From an uncultured Ruminococcus sp. (GTDB lineage Bacteria; Bacillota; Clostridia; Oscillospirales; CAG-382): a stretch of 6,273 bases of DNA. Numbering within the stretch: position 1 is the first letter of the stretch; the number at the start of each line of letters is the position of its first letter. A program made the translations under genes and the position numbers. Location: contig CACZRJ010000221.1 of the NCBI GenBank assembly GCA_902783535.1, forward strand, positions 1-6,273. The letters run 5' to 3'. The notes beneath the pieces were generated by a model. That model searched no databases, was not told the DNA's origin, and worked only from the letters and a program-made list of their open reading frames with translations. This document shows positions 1 to 4,961 of this stretch, in pieces.

Positions 1-185
1 GGGTAGGAGATGGGAGCGTTCTCGTCCCAGCCCCAGCCCACGTCGGCTCCGCCCATGCGGAACTGCTCGTGCAGGGTGTAGGTCGCATTGGGCGCAACGT
101 TCGTGGCCTCTGCGGTGACGGACAGAACCGCGGCGCAGGCCAGGACCATTACGGATGCGAGTACGATTGCAAGGATTCTTTTCAT
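1..185 (-). CDS. Secreted protein, N-terminal fragment (unknown function)
   Basis: This minus-strand gene starts at an ATG (185-183) and runs off the window at position 1, leaving 61 complete codons. The start is supported by a GAAAGGAAA ribosome site a few bases upstream and by a strong promoter further up. The product begins MKRILAIVLASVMVLACAAV, a typical signal peptide: two basic residues, a long hydrophobic core, then an A-x-A type cleavage site (Ala25-Glu26-Ala27). A V-L-A-C stretch ending at Cys17 resembles a lipobox, but hydrophobic residues continue after it, so cleavage by signal peptidase I is more likely. The mature start (TNVAPNATYTLHEQF, then a Gly/Trp-rich GWGWDENAPISY) resembles the opening of extracellular clostridial proteins in which a F5/8 type C-like sugar-binding module begins with an 'NVA..K.Y' phrase. 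That domain reading is tentative because too little is present. Being divergent from the plus-strand genes, it may or may not belong to the same regulon. Confidence 0.8.
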   Translation of the reverse strand, partial: MKRILAIVLASVMVLACAAVLSVTAEATNVAPNATYTLHEQFRMGGADVGWGWDENAPISY

Positions 186-234
186 GGTACTTTCCTTTCG
201 TTTTTGTATTTTTTGTTTTTTGTCGTTTTTTCGG

Positions 235-295
235 GAACAGGGGACGCGTCCGCGCGTTCGCGGAACGCCAAAAGAAGAACAGAGTGCCCCTATTC
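235..295. repeat. Nested inverted repeat in the leader of the secreted-protein gene
   Basis: An outer imperfect inverted repeat pairs GAACAGGGG (235-243) with CCCCTATTC (287-295), eight of nine bases matching. Inside it lie a perfect palindrome GGACGCGTCC (242-251) and a short hairpin GCGTTC-GCG-GAACGC (254-268). The predicted start of the minus-strand transcript (about 296) falls at the outer edge, so the RNA would begin with a structured 5' end followed by an A-rich, unstructured stretch (about 186-232) leading to the ribosome site. This could stabilise the mRNA, or it could be a dispersed REP-like palindromic element common in clostridial intergenic DNA. Only the one copy is visible here. 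Confidence 0.5.
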
Positions 296-302
296 AAGTG
301 AC

Positions 303-331
303 ATAATAATATTATTAAAGCAATTTGTCAA
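303..331 (-). promoter_or_regulatory. Sigma-A-type promoter of the secreted-protein gene
   Basis: Read on the minus strand, a perfect TTGACA -35 box (331-326) is followed by exactly 17 bases and a TATTAT -10 box (308-303; five of six consensus bases). Transcription would begin near position 296, giving a leader of about 110 bases before the ATG at 185. The A/T tracts at 342-371 lie directly behind the -35 box and could act as an UP element. The spacer and -10 box overlap a 14-base perfect palindrome (304-317), so a repressor site is possible. This is the strongest promoter in the window. Confidence 0.8.
304..317. repeat. 14-base perfect palindrome overlapping the -10 box
   Basis: TAATAATATTATTA reads identically on both strands and covers the downstream end of the spacer and most of the -10 box of the minus-strand promoter. 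A dimeric repressor bound here would block RNA polymerase. Because it is pure A/T and sits in a promoter, chance symmetry is a real alternative, and the operator role is inference. Confidence 0.4.
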
Positions 332-398
332 CACCTAATTCAAAAAAAATTCATTTTTCAGTTCATTTTTTGTGCGGATTTCCAAAGGAATGATTTCG

Positions 399-408
399 TT
401 TCGCGAAA
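399..408. promoter_or_regulatory. Candidate operator palindrome TTTCGCGAAA
   Basis: This perfect 10-base palindrome has a central CG, as many LacI-family operators do. It lies about 70 bases upstream of the minus-strand -35 box and about 100 bases upstream of the plus-strand promoter candidate, which would suit an activator better than a simple repressor of either. No regulator gene is present in the window and no second copy was seen, so the role is a guess. Confidence 0.2.
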
Positions 409-511
409 GCGTCCCGGCGCCGGGGCCGGCGGAAAAAGGCATGCCCGGGCGGATCGGCGTCCGGCGCGCGGGAATCATGCGAAAAAAAGAGGGAAAAGTG
501 AACGATTCTTC

Positions 512-540
512 TTGCTTTTGCGGATAAAATGCTTTAGAAT
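512..540 (+). promoter_or_regulatory. Candidate promoter of the nucleotidase-rhamnosidase operon
   Basis: TTGCTT (512-517) is separated by 17 bases from TAGAAT (535-540), which matches five of six -10 bases; the -35 box matches only three of six. Transcription would start near 547, about 30 bases before the ATG at 579, a normal leader length. The weak -35 box suggests a modest or activator-dependent promoter. No other equally placed pair was found in the 200 bases before the gene. Confidence 0.45.
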
Positions 541-563
541 TCGAATGAAAGAAACCGATCCGC

Positions 564-571
564 AAAAGGAG
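564..571 (+). promoter_or_regulatory. Ribosome binding site deciding the start at 579
   Basis: AAAAGGAG ends seven bases before the ATG at 579, an ideal spacing. A second AAAGGAG (600-606) precedes an in-frame ATG at 618, but with an 11-base gap. The first site therefore favours the longer protein. Either start leaves the hydrophobic signal core and lipobox intact, so some protein may start at residue 14. Confidence 0.65.
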
Positions 572-578
572 AAAAGCG

Positions 579-2579
579 ATGATCAGACAGAGACCCAGGA
601 AAGGAGCCGTTCCGCGCATGATAGCGCGCCGCTTTGCAGCGCTTTTTCTGCTTGTCTGTCTCTGCGCTGTCTCCGTTCTCTGCGCCTGCGGAACGGACGA
701 CCCCGGCGTTCTGCCGGCCCCGTCCGTTTCCGAACGTGAGGAATCGGCATTTTCCGGTCCGGACGCGGGAAGCGGAGACGCGTTCCCGCAGGAAAGCTCG
801 GAACCCGGAGGACATTATGAAAGCGATCCGGAGCCTTCCGTTTCCGCCGAAACGTCTGAAAGCGATGAACCGTCCGGCACGGACGGGCGATCCGAAGATG
901 AAGGACCGTCCGGCTCCGGAGAAAGTTCTGCTCCTCCTTCCGGAGACGTCAGCGATCATCCGGAGAGCGCGGGATCCGGAGAAAGCGGTCCGGACGCGGG
1001 TAATGCGGAAAGCCCGGACGGCATGTCGTCCTCTCCGTCCGACTCCGTTTCGGAAGACGGCTCGGAAACCGGAAAAACGGATCCGCCCGTCGTCAGGGAA
1101 AAGCGGATCATCACATTCTCCACGGTGAACGACCTGCACGGGCACATCGAGCAGGACGCGAACGGACGGAACGGCATCGCGAACACCGCCTACGGCATCG
1201 ACAGCCTTTCCGCCTTCTTCGGCGACGACGATCCGGAAACGGACGTGCGGGACGACGTCGTCCTGTTCGCGAACGGGGACATGTTCCAGGGGACGTCCGT
1301 CTCCAACCGGACGAACGGGCTGGCCGTCGTGCAGGCGATGAACCTGATGAGGTTCGACGCGATGGGACTCGGCAACCACGAATTCGACTGGATGCTGGAC
1401 TCCGTGCTCGTCTATTGGGACGGCGACAGGTCGAACGGGGAAGCAAATTTCCCGCTCGTGAGCGCGAACGTTCAGAAGAGGTCCGCCGGCGGGAAACTGA
1501 TCGCCGACCTGTCCGACAAAGACGGGATCGCCGAATTCGTTCTCATCGAGAAGATGGGGATCAAAATCGGGCTGATCGGCGTCATCGGGCAATTGAAGAA
1601 TTCCATCCTGCAGACGGCCGTCGCGGATTACGACTTCGCGGACGTTACGGACGCCGTCTACCGGGCGGCGGGCGAACTGAAGAGGCGGGGCGCGGAGCTG
1701 ATCTGCGTGTCCATCCACGACGGAAGCGACGCGGGCGTTCTGTCCTATCAGAACAACGTCGACATCGCGCACATGAAGGACGGGAACGGGGAATACCTCG
1801 TGGACGTCATCTTCAACGGGCACACGCACACGATGCAGAAAGGCGAGATCTCCCGGCCGGGCGGCACGCGGGTGCCTGTCGTCCAGGCGGGCGGGAACAA
1901 TCAGGGCTACGGCTACGTCCGGCTGGAATACGACCCGGAGAACGGGGAAACGAGCGTCGTTTCCTACGGATGCCTGCAGGTGTCCGATCTCGGGGCGAAG
2001 GCGGACAGGGAAGTCGGCGAGTTCGTCCGGCGTTTTGCGGACGACCTGAAGAGCCAGGACGACGTCCTGGCCGTGTCCGGGGTGCAGCTGCGCTCGAAAT
2101 ACGACTACGCCGATTACGTCGGGCAGATCATGATCAAGGCGTTCGGCGTCGACTACGCGATCGGGAACTTCGGAGGGATCCGCGGGACCGGCGGCGTCGG
2201 ATACGGGACGAAGATCACGCTGTCTAACGTCTACGAGATGATCCCGTTCGACAACAGGGTCTACGTCGTGACCATCCCCGGAAGCGCGCTCTACGACTTC
2301 TGGAAGGACAACGACTCCTATTACTATTTCAGCAGGGACGGCGAAGTCGCGCCGGTCTCCGCTCTGAAGAACAGCTCCAACATCTACACGCTCGCCATCA
2401 TCGACTACGTGTACACCGGCTCGTATTTCAGCCGCGCCAGGAATTCCGTCCGGAAAGAGACTTACACGGAATATATCCTGCGGGACCTGCTCGCGGAGGA
2501 CATCCGGTGCTTCGGACGCGACGGCGACCGGTGGGATCCGGACGGGGGACCGCGCCTGGCGCGGGTCAGCGTCCGTTAG
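579..2579 (+). CDS. Lipoprotein 5'-nucleotidase / metallophosphatase (UshA/YfkN-like)
   Basis: This 666-residue protein should remove phosphate from extracellular nucleotides (5'-nucleotidase, possibly 2',3'-cyclic phosphodiesterase activity) while anchored to the outer face of the membrane. A basic N-terminus and hydrophobic core end in a lipobox-like L-C-A-C with Cys37 as the likely lipidated residue. Residues about 38-175 form a low-complexity linker rich in Ser, Glu, Asp, Gly and Pro. The calcineurin-like metallophosphatase domain follows with all expected metal-ligand motifs: NDLHGH (184-189), GD (Asp234), GNHEFD (265-270), a His in SIHDG (His380) and NGHTHT (413-418). The C-terminal nucleotide-binding domain shows GNFGGIRG (from 529) and PFDN (556-559), signatures of 5_nucleotid_C. 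No LPXTG anchor is present. It is the first gene of the probable operon, 36 bases before the rhamnosidase. Family assignment is firm; the exact substrate is not known. Confidence 0.93.
   Translation: MIRQRPRKGAVPRMIARRFAALFLLVCLCAVSVLCACGTDDPGVLPAPSVSEREESAFSGPDAGSGDAFPQESSEPGGHYESDPEPSVSAETSESDEPSGTDGRSEDEGPSGSGESSAPPSGDVSDHPESAGSGESGPDAGNAESPDGMSSSPSDSVSEDGSETGKTDPPVVREKRIITFSTVNDLHGHIEQDANGRNGIANTAYGIDSLSAFFGDDDPETDVRDDVVLFANGDMFQGTSVSNRTNGLAVVQAMNLMRFDAMGLGNHEFDWMLDSVLVYWDGDRSNGEANFPLVSANVQKRSAGGKLIADLSDKDGIAEFVLIEKMGIKIGLIGVIGQLKNSILQTAVADYDFADVTDAVYRAAGELKRRGAELICVSIHDGSDAGVLSYQNNVDIAHMKDGNGEYLVDVIFNGHTHTMQKGEISRPGGTRVPVVQAGGNNQGYGYVRLEYDPENGETSVVSYGCLQVSDLGAKADREVGEFVRRFADDLKSQDDVLAVSGVQLRSKYDYADYVGQIMIKAFGVDYAIGNFGGIRGTGGVGYGTKITLSNVYEMIPFDNRVYVVTIPGSALYDFWKDNDSYYYFSRDGEVAPVSALKNSSNIYTLAIIDYVYTGSYFSRARNSVRKETYTEYILRDLLAEDIRCFGRDGDRWDPDGGPRLARVSVR
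690..1100 (+). other. Low-complexity acidic linker coding segment within the nucleotidase gene
   Basis: About 138 codons after the lipid-anchor Cys encode almost only Ser, Glu, Asp, Gly, Pro and Ala, with very few hydrophobic residues, so the segment is surely disordered and strongly negative. TCCGGA-type hexamers recur, and a 14-base exact repeat GGTCCGGACGCGGG occurs at 756-769 and 987-1000, both in the same frame giving GPDAG (residues 60-64 and 137-141). Codon choice differs by eye from the catalytic part, with more GGA, GAA and TCT/CCT-type codons. The linker probably spans the cell wall so that the enzyme reaches the outside; linkers of this kind vary quickly in length. Confidence 0.75.
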
Positions 2580-2615
2580 CAATCGTCTGAAAGAACGCCT
2601 TCACGGAGGTATCAT

Positions 2616-4910
2616 ATGCGTAAACAGTTCATCTGCGCGACCGAAGAGAGGTGCGGATTCGACCGGCCGGTGCCGGCGCCGCTCTTCCGGAGATCCTTCT
2701 CTCTGCCGTCCGCCCCGAAAAAGGCGGTCCTGTCCGTCTGCGGACTCGGCTTCTACCTCCTGACCGTCAACGGCCAGGACGTCACGAAGGGATATTTCGC
2801 CCCCTACATCTCCAATCCCGACCACATCCTGTACTACGACACCTACAACGTCGCGCCGTATCTGAAAAAGGGCGAGAACGTCATCGGCGTCGTACTCGGA
2901 AACGGGTTCCAGAACCCGTTCGGCGGGGCGGTCTGGGATTTCGACAAGGTCCCGTGGATCAGCTCTCCGAAGCTCGCTTTGTCCTTCAGCGCGCGCGCCG
3001 GGGAGGAGACCGTCTCGTTCGAAGCGGACGGGGAGTTCCGCACGGCTCCTTCGCCCTGGACGTTCGACGAATACAGGATGGGCGAATCCTTCGACGCGCG
3101 GATGAAGATCCCCGGCTGGAATCTGCCCGGATTCGACGACGCTGGATGGAACAGGGCGCTGAAGACGGACCTGCCGAAGGGAACGCTGCGGAAGTGCGAA
3201 GCGAAACCGATCCTGCCGAGAAAGAGCCTGACGCCGGTCTCCGTGACGAAGCACGGGGACGGATACCTGTACGATTTCGGCGAGAACAGCGCCGGCGTCT
3301 GCCTGCTGCATCTGAAGAAGCCCGCGCCGGGACAGAAGATCACCGTCCGGTTCTGCGAACGGCTGAAGGACGGGAAGTTCGACCAGTCCAACCTGATCTT
3401 CGATCCGTCGCACTATCCCTTCTATCTCACGCATTTCCAGAAGATCGAATATATCGCTTCCGGAAACGAGGACGGGGACGACAGCTGGAGCCAGCGGTTC
3501 TCCTGGTTCGGCTTCCGGTACGCGCTCGTCGAGGGGATATCGGAATCCCAGGCGGTCCCGCAGCTGCTGACCTTCCTCGAACTCAGCTCCGCGCTGAACG
3601 AGATCGGGCACTTCCACTGCTCCGACGAGACGGTCAACCGGATCTACGAGATGGTCCGCAATTCCGATCTTTCCAATTTCTATTATTTCCCGACCGACTG
3701 CCCGCACCGCGAAAAGAACGGCTGGACCGGCGACGCGTCCTTCTCGGCGCCGCACATGACGCTTCTGTACGACACGGCGTCCAGCTACAGGGAATGGCTG
3801 CGGAACATCGTCCTCGCGCAGCGTGAGGACGGCGCGCTCCCCGGCATCGTCCCGACGGGCGGCTGGGGATTCGCGTGGGGGAACGGTCCCGCGTGGGACA
3901 GCGTCCTCTTCTCGCTCCCGTACGTCCTCTACAGGCTCCGCGGGAATACGGACGGCATCCAGATCGCCGGGGACGCGATGATGAAATATCTCAGATACGC
4001 CGACGGAAGGCGGGACGGAAACGGTCTTGCCGCGTTCGGGCTCGGGGACTGGGTCCCGGTCGGAAAGGACGCGTCCGCCTACGAGACGCCGCTCGAGGTG
4101 ACCGACTCCATCGTCCTGATGAACAGCGCGTGGAAGGCGTACGTCATGCTGTCCGCCGTCGAACGGTTCGAGGAGGCGGGGGAGGCGCTCCTGCTGAGCA
4201 GGTCGCTCCGGACGTCCGTCCGCGAGCATCTGTTGGACCGGGAGACGTGCGTCCTGAAGGGAAGGACGCAGACCGGACAGGCGATGGGCCTCTACTACGG
4301 CGTGTTCGAGCCGGACGAGCGCAACCGCGCGTTCGCCGTTCTGCTCAACCTGATCCGCGAGAACGGGGACAACTTCGACTGCGGATTCCTCGGCATGCAC
4401 TGCCTCTTCTCCGTCCTGTCCGACTTCGGATACAGCGAGCTCGCCTACCGGCTGATCACCAAGCCGGAGTTCCCGTCCTACCGCAATCTGATCGAGCGCG
4501 GGGAAACGGCGATCGTCGAGTCCTTCCAGCCGGAGGGGGGCCGCGACTGCGGTTCACATAATCATCATTTTCTCGGAGACGTCGCGCGGTGGTTCATCAC
4601 GGATCTCGCCGGCCTGCGCGTCCTGAACAGCCATGAGATCGAAGTCTGCCCGTCCTTCCTGGACGAACTCCGGGAAGCGGAGGCCGCCTGCAGGCTCCCG
4701 GCCGGAAAAGTCGAGGTCCGCTGGGTGCGGAAACAGCGCAAGCTGCATCTTTACGTGCGCTGCCCGGCCGGCGTGAAGTGCAGGGTGAACCTCAAAAACG
4801 CGCGCGTTCCCGTTCTGAAGCGCGTGCATATCGGAAAAAGAAAACTGAAGACCGTTCTCGGCGTGAGAAGAAAGAAACGCGCGAAGAACGCGAAAAAGGC
4901 GGCCCGCTGA
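2616..4910 (+). CDS. GH78-type alpha-L-rhamnosidase, cytoplasmic
   Basis: This 764-residue enzyme should hydrolyse terminal alpha-L-rhamnose from glycosides by an inverting mechanism. A GGAGGT site five bases before the ATG fixes the start. There is no signal peptide, so it acts on imported substrates. The N-terminal beta domain (about 38-100) reads like Bac_rhamnosid_N, followed by GESFDAR (156-162), a DFGEN motif (220-224) and GFRY (299-302) typical of the concanavalin-like domain. The six-hairpin catalytic domain carries DCPHREKNGWTGD (361-373); Asp361, Glu366 and Asp373 have the same spacing as the three acidic residues of Bacillus RhaB, Glu366 being the likely acid. GDW (477-479) and, late in the domain, Glu635 (likely base) followed by SHNHHFLGD (from 647) complete the site. 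At 764 residues it is on the short side for GH78. The last ~37 residues are extremely basic, which is unusual. Rhamnosidase activity is the best call, but the related sugar specificity could differ. Confidence 0.92.
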   Translation: MRKQFICATEERCGFDRPVPAPLFRRSFSLPSAPKKAVLSVCGLGFYLLTVNGQDVTKGYFAPYISNPDHILYYDTYNVAPYLKKGENVIGVVLGNGFQNPFGGAVWDFDKVPWISSPKLALSFSARAGEETVSFEADGEFRTAPSPWTFDEYRMGESFDARMKIPGWNLPGFDDAGWNRALKTDLPKGTLRKCEAKPILPRKSLTPVSVTKHGDGYLYDFGENSAGVCLLHLKKPAPGQKITVRFCERLKDGKFDQSNLIFDPSHYPFYLTHFQKIEYIASGNEDGDDSWSQRFSWFGFRYALVEGISESQAVPQLLTFLELSSALNEIGHFHCSDETVNRIYEMVRNSDLSNFYYFPTDCPHREKNGWTGDASFSAPHMTLLYDTASSYREWLRNIVLAQREDGALPGIVPTGGWGFAWGNGPAWDSVLFSLPYVLYRLRGNTDGIQIAGDAMMKYLRYADGRRDGNGLAAFGLGDWVPVGKDASAYETPLEVTDSIVLMNSAWKAYVMLSAVERFEEAGEALLLSRSLRTSVREHLLDRETCVLKGRTQTGQAMGLYYGVFEPDERNRAFAVLLNLIRENGDNFDCGFLGMHCLFSVLSDFGYSELAYRLITKPEFPSYRNLIERGETAIVESFQPEGGRDCGSHNHHFLGDVARWFITDLAGLRVLNSHEIEVCPSFLDELREAEAACRLPAGKVEVRWVRKQRKLHLYVRCPAGVKCRVNLKNARVPVLKRVHIGKRKLKTVLGVRRKKRAKNAKKAAR

Positions 4911-4919
4911 CCGCCTTTT
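4894..4919 (+). terminator. Terminator-like hairpin with the rhamnosidase stop codon in its loop
   Basis: AAAAGGCGG (4894-4902) pairs perfectly over nine bases with CCGCCTTTT (4911-4919), leaving an eight-base loop that contains the TGA stop (4908-4910). The four Us that end the stem are followed by GG and then UUU, so the U-tract is interrupted and termination is probably partial. The left arm is coding, giving the final lysines and alanines of the rhamnosidase. A ribosome finishing the gene would cover the left arm and could prevent hairpin formation, so termination may depend on translation. It sits just before the third gene of the cluster. Confidence 0.65.
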
Positions 4920-4948
4920 GGTTTACATAATATTTTAGCAAATTCTCG

Positions 4949-4956
4949 GGAGGAGG
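4949..4956 (+). promoter_or_regulatory. Strong ribosome binding site of the DraG-family gene
   Basis: GGAGGAGG ends five bases before the ATG at 4962 and offers two overlapping GGAGG registers, so initiation should be efficient. It sets the start at 4962, which also gives the N-terminal helical region usual for this protein group. Between the hairpin and this site (about 4916-4947) the DNA is AT-rich, but I found no pair of promoter boxes with proper spacing; TTTACA at 4922-4927 has no fitting -10 box. Confidence 0.6.
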
Positions 4957-4961
4957 ATCGT

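Larger units (their letters stand above)
186..578. other. Divergent intergenic region, 393 bases
   Basis: No credible gene lies here; the small open frames lack ribosome sites and run through promoter elements. From left to right it holds the A-rich leader and ribosome site of the minus-strand gene, the nested inverted repeat, the minus-strand promoter with its palindrome, A/T tracts (342-349, 354-358, 366-371), a TTTCGCGAAA palindrome (399-408), a GC-rich block with perfect palindromes CCCGGCGCCGGG (413-424) and GCCCGGGC (443-450), and then the A/T-richer stretch with the plus-strand promoter candidate. The mixture of AT-rich promoter islands and GC-rich palindromes fits a regulated divergent control region. 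Confidence 0.7.

Noticed and set aside
235..295. The leader inverted repeat as a rho-independent terminator
   Set aside because: On the minus strand it is followed by an A-rich, not U-rich, stretch; on the plus strand no gene ends before it and no T-run follows it.
69..338. Small plus-strand frames across the secreted-protein start and leader (also 88-306)
   Set aside because: They lie opposite the signal-peptide coding region and the leader, have no ribosome site, and their Phe-rich part is just the complement of the A-rich leader.
335..619. A 94-codon minus-strand frame with a hydrophobic N-terminus between the divergent genes
   Set aside because: It has no Shine-Dalgarno site before its ATG, overlaps the start of the nucleotidase gene, and runs through both promoter regions; the hydrophobic stretch comes from the T/A-rich promoter DNA.
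1415..2227. Arg-rich plus-strand frames inside the nucleotidase and rhamnosidase genes (also 2651-3826 and 3875-4561)
   Set aside because: They are out-of-frame readings of the real genes, extremely rich in Arg, and have no ribosome site or recognisable domain.
534..2582. A 682-codon open frame antisense to the nucleotidase gene
   Set aside because: It mirrors the real gene almost end to end, has Arg/Val/Asp-rich composition without domain motifs, and is explained by GC-rich codon positions leaving few stops on the opposite strand.
2601..4400. A 599-codon open frame antisense to the rhamnosidase gene
   Set aside because: The sense strand carries all GH78 catalytic motifs in order; the antisense product shows no family motif and is a composition shadow.
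4916..4947. A separate promoter for the DraG-family gene in the AT-rich gap
   Set aside because: TTTACA at 4922-4927 is a good -35 box, but the DNA at the right distance reads CTCGGG, so no -10 box follows.
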